From contig NZ_CP026949.1 of the NCBI RefSeq assembly GCF_003065425.1, positions 558,001 to 622,000 on the forward strand: a DNA stretch of 64,000 nucleotides, given 5' to 3'. Both the position numbers and the translations under genes were made by a program. Source of the stretch: Mycetocola zhujimingii (GTDB lineage: Bacteria; Actinomycetota; Actinomycetes; Actinomycetales; Microbacteriaceae). Positions within the stretch are counted from its first letter, which is position 1; each line of letters begins with the position of its first letter. This document shows positions 24,221 to 31,556 of this stretch, one piece after another. Below the pieces are notes generated by a model, which searched no databases, had not been told where the DNA came from, and saw only the letters and a list, made by a program, of their open reading frames with translations.

Positions 24221-25948
24221 ATGGCGTACACCGATTCTTCGCGGCGTTCTCGATCAGGATCCACGATGCGCCGTCTGGCCGCTGTTGTCGCTCTGGTGGC
24301 GATCAGCCTCGTGACCGCGTGTGCGAGTTCCGCGCCGCCGGTAGTCCCAACACCCCCGGCCCCCAATGCGGACGGACCGGCATTTGAGTTTCTCGACGCG
24401 GGGAGCGGCGTCGAAATCCGGGAGGGCGACGACTGGAGCCTGCCGGCATCCGCGCGACCGGCGCCGAATTCCGGGTTCTTCTCGGAGGAGGCGTCCGTTT
24501 CTGACCACGTGTTTGTCCGATCGGTTGACCTCAGTTGGCGGCAAATCCAACCCCGGCAGGGAGATCTCGATCGCGGGGCGACCGGTGAAGCACAGGGCCT
24601 GAGCTTCGATTCGCTCGACGAGCAACTCGCCGGGCCCGACCGGTTCTGGATGCGCATCTTCGCGAGCGGCGAGACCTGGGCGCCGGAGTGGGTCGCCGAC
24701 GAGTGCGGAGTGTCGACCTACGGGCCAGACTACGACGGCGAGCGGCACCTGCCGATCTGGGACGAGTGCGTCTGGGGGCACCTGCTCGACACCTATCGTC
24801 GACTGTTCGTCGACGCGGGCCTCGCCGCCGACCCGCGCCTCGCATTCGTGTACGTCCCCGGCGCCTTCACCTGGGCCGAGTTCGACTACGAGATGGTGAC
24901 GGCCGCCGTCGATGCGGGCGACCTCGACCTCGAGACCTACCTCGCCTGGCACGACCACGCCTGGACCGACCTCGCCGAGCTGTTCGGCGAGCACGCGAAC
25001 AAGCTCGTCTTCACGGGCGAGGACTACCCCTTCGGTCCGTTCGGCGCCGATGACGACCTGCTCGCGGCGCAGGCGGTCGACGCGGGTCTCGGCATCCGTA
25101 ACGGCATCACAGAGCTGTCGAACTTCCACCTGAGTGAGGCGCCGGCCTACGGGTCGCACGTTCTGCCGAACGGGCACCTCGCGCTCGACGACACCCTGCC
25201 TGTGCACGACGGCACCCGTATCGTCGCTGCCGAGAACGAGTGCTACAACGACTGCGGTTACGAGACCGACGACCCGTATTACGCGGTGCGGCAGTCGAAT
25301 CTCAAGGCGCTGCAGCTGCGGACGAACTGGATTTACGTGGTGCCTGAGCCCTCGTATTTCGCCGAGTATCCGGAGCACTGGGATTGGGTGCGGTTGTCGA
25401 TGGGGGCGACGGCCTCGACCGCCGCGGATGCCTGGGCCGCGTTGCGGGATGCCGAGGACACCTACTGGGCGGGCGACGAGGCGGGGCCGTTTGGTGATGG
25501 GTCGTGGGTCGACCGTCCGTGGGTGCGCAATCTGGAGCGCTGGCTCGTGCAGGTCGATGAGCCGGGCTCGGTCGCGCACCGCTCGGACGACGACGTGCAC
25601 AGTGAGGTTCTCGAGTCCGACAACGGGACCGCTCACGAGGGTTTGCGAACGGATGCCGTTGGCGGCGACACCGGATTCGTCTTCGAGCTCGATCCGCGGT
25701 TTGAGGCGGCATCCGGCGCGTGTGTGGTGAAGGTGACCTACCTCGACGAGGGAGCCGGCTCGTTTACCGTGGATGTGGGGGAGTGGTCGTCGCCACCGGT
25801 TGAGCGCACGGGGGATGGCGTCTGGAAGACCGCGACGGTCGCGATTCCGCCGGGAACCCTCGCGGAGCATCCGTCGTTCCGGGTTTCGCTGGCGGCCGGT
25901 GCTGATGACCTCACGGCGCGGTTCGTGAGGGTGGTCCGCGCGGAGTGA
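24221..25948 (+). CDS. Secreted lipoprotein with glycosidase-like barrel
   Basis: A 575-residue lipoprotein: twin basic n-region, hydrophobic core, lipobox LVTAC with lipidated Cys at residue 34, then a short Pro-rich linker. The mature part has features of beta-alpha-barrel glycoside hydrolases (VDLSWRQIQPRQGDLD, FWMRIFASGETWAPEW, KLVFTGEDYPFG), resembling GH42/GH5-type barrels, with candidate acidic residues in TGED and AAENECYND. About 150 C-terminal residues look like a beta-sandwich binding domain. No family can be named with certainty. ATG 24221 has GAAAGGAC five bases upstream. It may act on extracellular polysaccharide and feed the nearby importer (inference). Confidence 0.75.
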   Translation: MAYTDSSRRSRSGSTMRRLAAVVALVAISLVTACASSAPPVVPTPPAPNADGPAFEFLDAGSGVEIREGDDWSLPASARPAPNSGFFSEEASVSDHVFVRSVDLSWRQIQPRQGDLDRGATGEAQGLSFDSLDEQLAGPDRFWMRIFASGETWAPEWVADECGVSTYGPDYDGERHLPIWDECVWGHLLDTYRRLFVDAGLAADPRLAFVYVPGAFTWAEFDYEMVTAAVDAGDLDLETYLAWHDHAWTDLAELFGEHANKLVFTGEDYPFGPFGADDDLLAAQAVDAGLGIRNGITELSNFHLSEAPAYGSHVLPNGHLALDDTLPVHDGTRIVAAENECYNDCGYETDDPYYAVRQSNLKALQLRTNWIYVVPEPSYFAEYPEHWDWVRLSMGATASTAADAWAALRDAEDTYWAGDEAGPFGDGSWVDRPWVRNLERWLVQVDEPGSVAHRSDDDVHSEVLESDNGTAHEGLRTDAVGGDTGFVFELDPRFEAASGACVVKVTYLDEGAGSFTVDVGEWSSPPVERTGDGVWKTATVAIPPGTLAEHPSFRVSLAAGADDLTARFVRVVRAE

Positions 25949-25976
25949 CGAGCGCTGGTGTGGGCGCTCTATCTGC

Positions 25977-26042
25977 GAGCGCTGCACTTCCATGCCCGCG
26001 CTCCAGAAGCTTCTGCAGCGCGAGCATGTTTCTGCAGCGCTC
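25977..26042. repeat. Palindromic repeat, copy D
   Basis: 66-base palindrome centred on AAGCTT (26007-26012), with outer arms GAGCGCTGCA and TGCAGCGCTC that are exact complements. Inner arms are GCCCGCGCTCCAG and CTGCAGCGCGAGC. It lies between the convergent lipoprotein and DUF559 genes. Confidence 0.88.
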
Positions 26043-26152
26043 GGCGTCTGGGCACTGCTGGGCACGGCAAAGCGGGGCGAGTGCAGCGGCTCGACCAGGC
26101 ACGATGGGCACGTGCAAAGCACGGCGCTACCCCGCGCTCGCGAGTCTCAATC

Positions 26153-27094
26153 TCACGGGCGCCCCTTCGACGAGGGCAGCCCGTCGAAGCTGAGCCTGTC
26201 GTAGAGCCGGCGGGGCGGGTAGAGGTCCCGCGGCTCCCAGCGCGAGAGCCGACCGACCACCTGACGGAGCTCGTTCTCGCGATTCTTCTCATCGATGACC
26301 GCCATCTCGGGGGTGCGCCCGCGAAGGTAACGGGCATCCGTATATTTGGCTCGACCGTCGCACTCGCCCGCATGATCGAAGTCGTTCCAGTAAAAGTCCG
26401 GCCTGGCAGTGCGTCCGCTCGGGAGACGGAACTCGACCTGCAGCAGGGGTGGAGGAAAACCGAGCAAGTAGATCCACACACGGCTGTGTGACTCTTCGGG
26501 CGAGTCAGACTGGCCCGTTGCGAACTCCGCCGCGGCGGCGGCCCTGCGGTAGCCGCGATGACCGCCGGCGGCTTCGACGCGGCGAGCGATGGCATCCGTC
26601 GTCGCCAATGCTGCACCGTGGCGCCCGATGTGCAGCGCGGAGTCCATCGCGACGACGCCGTCGGCAAACGGGAGGCGGCGGGCGAGGTCGACAACGGTTT
26701 GCGCGGGGGAGGTGAGCAGCAGGCCCTCGTGCTCGACGATCTCAACGTCGGTCAGCGAGCGGCCGTGGCGTTTCACTGCTCCGGACGATCGGCCACCGCG
26801 CGACTGGTCGGTCGTCACGTCGATCGGATCGGGCCAGGTGCCGAGAATACGGATGCCCCACAGCGCGGCCGCGGCGTAGTGCGAGTAGACCACGGTGCCG
26901 CGCGCTCGTTCGGCGGCCTCCAGCACTCGAAGGCGGTGTTGTTCATGGGGAGGGAGTCCGACCCATGGGCCCGACCGGGCGTACGAGCCGTGTGCAATCC
27001 GGACGATCTCGCCGTTCTGCCTGGATCGCCTCAGCGTCGCGTCGGTGGCGCCGAGTGCGAGCTCCTCGTGTCTGCGAATGATGAAATCAGGCAT
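26153..27094 (-). CDS. AbiEi-antitoxin-like / DUF559-type protein
   Basis: A 313-residue protein of the kind widespread in actinobacteria. The N-terminal ~70 residues resemble the winged-helix domain of AbiEi antitoxins (ALGATDATLRRSRQNGEIVR, followed by IAHGSYAR). The C-terminal half resembles DUF559/Vsr-like nuclease folds: VEFRLPSGRTARPDFYW, then FDHAGECDGRAKY, where D, E and K may form a nuclease-like site. No AbiEii toxin gene is adjacent. ATG 27094 is used because the longer frame would run through repeat sequence, although its ribosome binding site is poorly spaced. Function is unknown. Confidence 0.75.
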   Translation of the reverse strand: MPDFIIRRHEELALGATDATLRRSRQNGEIVRIAHGSYARSGPWVGLPPHEQHRLRVLEAAERARGTVVYSHYAAAALWGIRILGTWPDPIDVTTDQSRGGRSSGAVKRHGRSLTDVEIVEHEGLLLTSPAQTVVDLARRLPFADGVVAMDSALHIGRHGAALATTDAIARRVEAAGGHRGYRRAAAAAEFATGQSDSPEESHSRVWIYLLGFPPPLLQVEFRLPSGRTARPDFYWNDFDHAGECDGRAKYTDARYLRGRTPEMAVIDEKNRENELRQVVGRLSRWEPRDLYPPRRLYDRLSFDGLPSSKGRP

Positions 27095-27195
27095 GCTCCT
27101 ACCGTCGGGCGTCCGACGGCGGTGACCGACGGCATCCACGAGCTGGGGGAGAAACGGATGCGCAGACTCGCGTGTGAGGGGACCGGCGGCTGCTC

Positions 27196-27222
27196 GAGCG
27201 CTGCACATTCAGTGTTGCGCTG
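27196..27222. repeat. Half copy of the palindromic repeat (copy G)
   Basis: GAGCGCTGCACATTCAGTGT followed by TGCGCTG matches only the left arm of copies E and F; the palindrome centre and right arm are absent. It abuts the direct repeat that carries copy E, suggesting loss or incomplete duplication. Confidence 0.6.
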
Positions 27223-27226
27223 GCAT

Positions 27227-27325
27227 GTGGGACGGGGTAGTGCGGCCCGAGCGCTGCACATCCTGCGTTGCGCTGCAGAAGCTTCTGCCGCGCAACGGAA
27301 GTAGCTGCAGCGGTGGGTGGGCGGG
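27227..27325 (+). repeat. 99-base direct repeat, first unit (contains palindrome E, 27249-27314)
   Basis: This unit and 27389-27487 are near-identical direct repeats, 162 bases apart, both starting GTGGGACGGGGTAG and ending GGTGGGTGGGCGGG. It contains palindromic copy E centred on AAGCTT (27279-27284) with inner arms GTTGCGCTGCAG and CTGCCGCGCAAC. Together with the half copy, these repeats fill the 412-base gap (27095-27506) between the DUF559 and MFS genes; no gene is seen there. Confidence 0.85.
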
Positions 27326-27388
27326 GCTGCCCTGCGCCTGGCGTGAGCCGGTGGGCTCGGGTCTGCGGCTCGGTCGCGCGCGTACGTG

Positions 27389-27487
27389 GTGGGACGGGGT
27401 AGCGCGGCTCGAGCGCTGCACATCCAGCGTTGCGCTGCAGAAGCTTCTGCCGCGGAACGGAAGTAGCTGCAGCGGTGGGTGGGCGGG
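27389..27487 (+). repeat. 99-base direct repeat, second unit (contains palindrome F, 27411-27476)
   Basis: Second unit of the pair, carrying palindromic copy F centred on AAGCTT (27441-27446). It differs from unit one at only a few positions (for example CCGCGGAAC against CCGCGCAAC in the right arm). It ends 20 bases before the stop codon of the minus-strand MFS gene. Confidence 0.85.
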
Positions 27488-27506
27488 CGCTCGCCACGCG
27501 CGCCGG

Positions 27507-28898
27507 CTATCGCGCGTCGGCCTCGCGCCTCGCGGCATCCGCCTGGTCTGTGCCGTCCGCACCCTCGGCACCCTCGGCACCCTCGGCACCCTCGGCACCC
27601 TCGGCACCCTCCGCCGGGCGCTGCGCCCTCGCCGCCGCGATCGCCGCCCGCCCCGACGGCAGCAGCACGGCGACCGTCATCACGAGAATCGTCACCACCC
27701 CGGCGATGATGAGCAGCGTGTGCACACTGATCACGTCGGCGAGCGGCCCGAACACCGTCATGCCGATCGGGGTGGCCAGCGCCATCACGATGCCGACATA
27801 GCTGAAGACGCGCCCGTGCATCTCGGGCTGCACCGTCTCTTGCACGAGAGTCATGAACGGTGCGGAGAACAGTGGAACGAGCAGGCCGAACGCAAACATG
27901 AACCCATAGAACAGCCACAGGTCGGGCGCGAGCCCGAGAGCGATGGTGAACACCGCGAAACCGAACGTCGCGAACAGGATGAGCGGCATCCGACCGAACT
28001 TCGCCAGCACCGTCGCCACCAGAACGCCGCCGAGAATCATGCCAACGCTGAACGCGATCTCGAGCACCGTCACCATCCACACCTCTGTTCCGAAGGTGCG
28101 CGCGATCAGCAGCGGCGTGATGAACGAGGGCGCAACGGTGAGCAGGAAGATGATGGCGAAGACACCGAGCAGCCAGCGAACTACCCGGTGCTGCCAGATG
28201 TAGAGCATCCCCTCGACCAGGTCTTCGCGGTAGCTCGTGGTCTTCGAGGCAATCGACGCGAGCGTCGGCACCGAAACGAAGGCGAGGAAACCGACGCCGA
28301 TCACGGCGGTGACGACGTCGATAAAGAACACCGGAACGATGCCCCAGAGCCCGAAGACGGCACCAGCGGCCGCGGGCGCGAGCAGCGCCATCGCCGACTG
28401 GATCGACCCGAAGAGCCCGTTCACCCGCATCAGGTTCTCGGCCGGCACGATCTGCGGGATCATCGCCTGCACCGCGGGGGTCTGGAACCCCGCCCCGATC
28501 GATCGCGCTCCGACAGCGAGCAGAATCACCCACAGGTCGGTGATGCCGTTGAACATCGCTAGCGCGAGCACCAGCGTCACCGCCGCAATCGTGCTGTCGG
28601 CGATAATCACGAGCACGCGCCGGTTCATCCGGTCGGCAACGACGCCGCCGAAGATCGACACAATGCCCTGCGGCAGGAACGCGGCGAGGGCATAGAGAGC
28701 GATCGCAAAGCCCGACTGGGTGGCAAAAGTGACGTACCACATCACCGCGTACTGCACGATCATCGATCCGAACAGCGAGATGGTCTGGCCGCTGAGAAAG
28801 AGTGAAACATTCCGTTTCCAGTGCGCGGGCACAGCGGATGCCTCGGCGCCGGTTGCGAGGACGTCGTCGGCTGAGGATGAGGTTGGCTCGGAATTCAC
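27507..28898 (-). CDS. MFS transporter with C-terminal EGA-repeat tail
   Basis: A 463-residue major facilitator superfamily exporter with about 12 hydrophobic segments between residues 30 and 420. The segment GVVADRMNRRVLVIIAD is the loop 2-3 signature, and the overall pattern fits the MFS_3 (EntS-like) drug or siderophore efflux group. The substrate is unknown. The tail is unusual: six consecutive Glu-Gly-Ala triplets encoded by a nine-base tandem repeat, then an Asp/Ala-rich end. GTG 28898 is chosen from a leaderless -10 element. No regulator is directly attached. Confidence 0.92.
   Translation of the reverse strand: MNSEPTSSSADDVLATGAEASAVPAHWKRNVSLFLSGQTISLFGSMIVQYAVMWYVTFATQSGFAIALYALAAFLPQGIVSIFGGVVADRMNRRVLVIIADSTIAAVTLVLALAMFNGITDLWVILLAVGARSIGAGFQTPAVQAMIPQIVPAENLMRVNGLFGSIQSAMALLAPAAAGAVFGLWGIVPVFFIDVVTAVIGVGFLAFVSVPTLASIASKTTSYREDLVEGMLYIWQHRVVRWLLGVFAIIFLLTVAPSFITPLLIARTFGTEVWMVTVLEIAFSVGMILGGVLVATVLAKFGRMPLILFATFGFAVFTIALGLAPDLWLFYGFMFAFGLLVPLFSAPFMTLVQETVQPEMHGRVFSYVGIVMALATPIGMTVFGPLADVISVHTLLIIAGVVTILVMTVAVLLPSGRAAIAAARAQRPAEGAEGAEGAEGAEGAEGADGTDQADAARREADAR
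27561..27611 (-). repeat. Nine-base tandem repeat in the MFS tail
   Basis: Five full copies of ACCCTCGGC plus a partial sixth, in frame, encode the (EGA)n tail on the minus strand. Copy-number change would lengthen or shorten the tail without a frameshift. Confidence 0.9.
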
Positions 28899-28904
28899 CG
28901 GTTA

Positions 28905-28910
28905 AGGCTA
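28905..28910 (-). promoter_or_regulatory. -10 hexamer TAGCCT placing a leaderless start for the MFS gene
   Basis: On the minus strand TAGCCT is followed by exactly six bases (TAACCG) and GTG 28898, without a ribosome binding site. Confidence 0.55.
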
Positions 28911-28992
28911 CGCGCCGCCGCCGACATGGGCCACCCGTCGTGACTGCCATCAAAGACCAACTTCGCGCCACATTCCTCGCCTCTCGCTGCAA

Positions 28993-29025
28993 TTGATCGA
29001 TATGGTCGAACTTGATCAATATCAA
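28993..29025. promoter_or_regulatory. Candidate DeoR-type operator upstream of the regulator gene
   Basis: Two direct repeats TTGATCGATAT (28993-29003) and TTGATCAATAT (29012-29022) are 19 bases apart, about two helical turns. The second also forms the inverted repeat TTGAT-CAAT-ATCAA (29012-29025). This AT-rich block upstream of the DeoR-family gene is a likely autoregulatory site. Confidence 0.55.
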
Positions 29026-29070
29026 TCACGTCATGTCGGATGTGATGGCAGCGTGAGAAGGAGGGTCGCC

Positions 29071-29913
29071 GTGATTCAACAGGGCCGACTCAATGTCGTA
29101 CTCGAGCTCGTCGGTGAACGGGGCAACGTGTCGATCGCCGAGGTCAGTCAGGCGCTCGGCGTCTCAACGGCGACGGTACGCCGCGACCTCAACGCGCTCG
29201 CCGAGCAGGGCCTCGTGACCCGCACCCACGGCGGTGCATCCGCACTCGGCTCGGCGTACGAGCTCCCGCTCCAGTACAAGATCGCGCGCCAGGCCGAGGC
29301 CAAGGTCGCGATCGCCAGGGCCGTCGCCGACCTCATCGAACCGGGGGAGTCCGTCGGCCTGAACGGCGGCACGACAACGAGCGAGGTCGCACGGATGCTC
29401 GGACGGAGCGAGCGGCTCCGCGTCGGACCCGACAAGGTCGGCGTCACAATCGTCACCAACGCCCTCAACATTGCCTATGAGATGTCGGTGCGCGACCACA
29501 TCAAAATCGTGGTCACCGGCGGTTTCCCGCGCCGCCAGTCATACGAGCTGGTCGGTCCGCTCGTCGGCGCGGCACTGCGCGGCTTCAGCCTCAACACCGC
29601 GGTCCTCGGCGTTGACGGGCTCAGCGCCGCATTCGGCGCGACGACCATTCACGAGGGAGAAGCGGATGCCAGCAGCGAAATCGCCGCCGTCGCCCAGCGT
29701 GTGATCGTGGCCGCGGACTCAACCAAGCTCGGGCGAAGCACCTTCGCGAGAATCCGCCCGATGAACGAGATCGACATCCTCGTGACGGATGCCGAAGTGT
29801 CGCCGGGGTTTGCCGCGGACCTCGCCGCGGCTGGTGTCGAGCTCGTCGTGGCGGCACCCGCCGAGGCGGGCGAAGCGGATGGACCCGGGCCGACGTCGAG
29901 TGACGCGGACTGA
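29071..29913 (+). CDS. DeoR family transcriptional regulator
   Basis: A 280-residue repressor: N-terminal helix-turn-helix with the DeoR signature (SIAEVSQALGVSTATVRRDL followed by NALAEQGLVTRTHGGA, about residues 18-53) and a C-terminal DeoR sugar-phosphate sensor domain (VGLNGGTTTSEVA, VVAADSTKLGR). GTG 29071 has GAAGGAGGG six bases upstream; an earlier GTG at 29053 is less well placed. It precedes the Gfo/Idh-ABC operon and is its likely regulator; the inducer would be a phosphorylated sugar (inference). The last ten codons lie in a 30-base tandem repeat. Confidence 0.92.
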   Translation: MIQQGRLNVVLELVGERGNVSIAEVSQALGVSTATVRRDLNALAEQGLVTRTHGGASALGSAYELPLQYKIARQAEAKVAIARAVADLIEPGESVGLNGGTTTSEVARMLGRSERLRVGPDKVGVTIVTNALNIAYEMSVRDHIKIVVTGGFPRRQSYELVGPLVGAALRGFSLNTAVLGVDGLSAAFGATTIHEGEADASSEIAAVAQRVIVAADSTKLGRSTFARIRPMNEIDILVTDAEVSPGFAADLAAAGVELVVAAPAEAGEADGPGPTSSDAD

Positions 29914-29948
29914 CCCGGGCCGACGTCGAGTGACGCGGACTGACCCGG
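29882..29948 (+). repeat. 30-base tandem duplication across the DeoR stop codon
   Basis: The 30-base unit starting GACCCGGGCCGACGTCGAGT occurs perfectly at 29882-29911 and 29912-29941, followed by a seven-base partial third copy. The unit equals ten codons. The first copy encodes the protein end and the second lies after the stop. Confidence 0.9.
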
Positions 29949-30215
29949 CGGGGCACGACGGTGCAACGTCTCGCTCCGGCGAGAGCGGCGTGAGTCCGAC
30001 CCCGAGGAAGCGGTGCAGGCCCCGCCCGACACCGCTGACATCGCAGCACCGCACTGTCGCAGTGTTACGGCCAGGTAAATAAGAGCAACCGATCCTTCCC
30101 CAGCGCGGAGAGCAGCACTACTGTGCTGTTTTGTGATCATTTCTACATCAAACGTGACAAAGTCGCGCAGCATGGTGCAAGATGGCAGAAGACACAACGA
30201 AGTGGACTCCAGCAG
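29949..30215 (+). promoter_or_regulatory. Promoter region of the Gfo/Idh-ABC operon
   Basis: No gene is seen between the DeoR stop and the oxidoreductase. A possible promoter is GTGACA (30154-30159) with CAAGAT (30178-30183) at an 18-base spacing. Just upstream, TGATCA (30134-30139) shares the core of the candidate DeoR operator at 29013-29018, so the same regulator may act here. Confidence 0.4.
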
Positions 30216-31556
30216 ATGAATCTCAGCTCAACCCCCGGCGGCATCCGCAGCGATAGCGCCCGCGATAACGCCGGTGGTAACCCCGGCGGCAACACCGGTA
30301 CAGACGCCAGCGGCACGGTCGGCAACACCGACGCCGAGCTGGCAGTCGCCGTCATCGGAACCGGCGCCCGCAGTGTGATCGCACACCACGTCGCCGAGGC
30401 TCGTCCCGGTGCGCGCGTGGTCGCCGCCGTCGACACCACCGAGCCTGGCCGCGAGCGGGCACGCTCCCTCTTCCCCGACGCGACGGCGTACTCATCGCTC
30501 GACGAGCTCATCGCCGCCGGCGGAATCGACGCGGCGATCGTCACCACCCCGGACCACACCCACGAGAACATCGCTGTCGCCCTGCTCGAGGCCGGCATTG
30601 CCGTCTACCTCGAGAAACCGCTTGCCATCTCGCTCGAGGGAGCCGATCGGGTACTCACGACAGCGGCCGAGACGGGCACCCCGCTGTACGTCGGCCACAA
30701 CTTCCGTCACTCCGGCGTGGTCCGGGTGATGCGCGAGATCATCGAACGCGGCGAGATCGGCGAGGTTAAGGCCGTCTGGGTCCGCCACTTCGTCGGCAAC
30801 GGCGGCGACTACTACTTCAAGGACTGGCACGCCGACCGATCCAAAACCGGAACCCTCCTGCTGCAGAAGGCCAGCCACGACATCGACATCGTCCACTACC
30901 TCGCCTCCGGGTATACCCGCCGCGTCGTCGGCATGGGCGACCTCATGGTCTACGGCGACATCACCGACCGCCGGGAGCGCCCGGGCGAGGTCATGGAGGA
31001 CTGGTTCTCGCTCGACAACTGGCCCCCGGCCGCGCAGACCGGACTCAACCCCGTTGTCGACGTCGAAGACGTCTCGATGATGCTCATGACCCTCGACAAC
31101 GGTGTGCAGGCAAGCTACCAGCAGTGCCACTTCACCCCCGACTACTGGCGCAACTACACGGTCATCGGCACCGAGGGTCGCCTCGAGAACTTCGGTGACA
31201 CCGCGGGCGGCACCGTCAAGGTCTGGAACCGCCGCCACGAGTGGCAGGAGGCGGGAGACGCCGAGTACCCGATCGAGGGCGTCGCGAGCGGCCACGCGGA
31301 TGCCGATCTCCTCACGATGACAGAATTCCTGGCCCACGTGCTCGACGGCGCTCCCACCATCGTGTCGCCCATCGCCGCGCGTGAAGCCGTCGCTGCCGGG
31401 TCGCTGGCCGCGGCATCCCTCCGTGCCGGCTCCACCCCCATGACCGTCCCGGACCTGGCGCCGGCGGTTCTCTCCCACTTCACCTCCCGCACCGCTGACT
31501 TGCACCAACCGACAATCACAACAGACGCGCCACCCAGTGAAAGGACCCCCTCATGA
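30216..31556 (+). CDS. Gfo/Idh/MocA family oxidoreductase
   Basis: A 446-residue NAD(P)-dependent oxidoreductase acting on sugars or cyclitols. The Rossmann motif AVIGTGARSV lies near residue 45, the family EKP motif as VYLEKPLAIS near 132, and a C-terminal dimerisation/catalytic domain with KASHDIDIVHYLASG, whose His-Asp pair is typical for catalysis. A Gly/Asn-rich stretch of about 40 residues precedes the fold, so the true start could be downstream; ATG 30216 is the best visible candidate. Its stop overlaps the next gene's start (ATGA). It probably converts the sugar imported by the following ABC system. Confidence 0.9.
   Translation: MNLSSTPGGIRSDSARDNAGGNPGGNTGTDASGTVGNTDAELAVAVIGTGARSVIAHHVAEARPGARVVAAVDTTEPGRERARSLFPDATAYSSLDELIAAGGIDAAIVTTPDHTHENIAVALLEAGIAVYLEKPLAISLEGADRVLTTAAETGTPLYVGHNFRHSGVVRVMREIIERGEIGEVKAVWVRHFVGNGGDYYFKDWHADRSKTGTLLLQKASHDIDIVHYLASGYTRRVVGMGDLMVYGDITDRRERPGEVMEDWFSLDNWPPAAQTGLNPVVDVEDVSMMLMTLDNGVQASYQQCHFTPDYWRNYTVIGTEGRLENFGDTAGGTVKVWNRRHEWQEAGDAEYPIEGVASGHADADLLTMTEFLAHVLDGAPTIVSPIAAREAVAAGSLAAASLRAGSTPMTVPDLAPAVLSHFTSRTADLHQPTITTDAPPSERTPS

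Noticed and set aside
26153-27094. Complete AbiE toxin-antitoxin system
   Set aside because: Only the AbiEi-like half is present; no AbiEii nucleotidyltransferase toxin is adjacent.
16089-27607. Several small ORFs sharing the peptide PALQKLLQR or RSFCSAGM
   Set aside because: They arise because each reading frame runs through the palindromic repeats; the shared peptide is the translation of the repeat arm, not a protein family.
27561-27611. Possible CRISPR array
   Set aside because: The nine-base units are directly adjacent with no spacers and lie inside a coding frame.
27031-29025. Long minus-strand frame covering the MFS gene and repeats
   Set aside because: The composition is Arg/Ala-rich and it runs through two repeat units; the MFS frame on the same strand has 12 membrane segments and is the real gene.
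30123-30215. Upstream extension of the Gfo/Idh gene to 30123
   Set aside because: It would translate the candidate promoter and operator and adds residues unrelated to the family.
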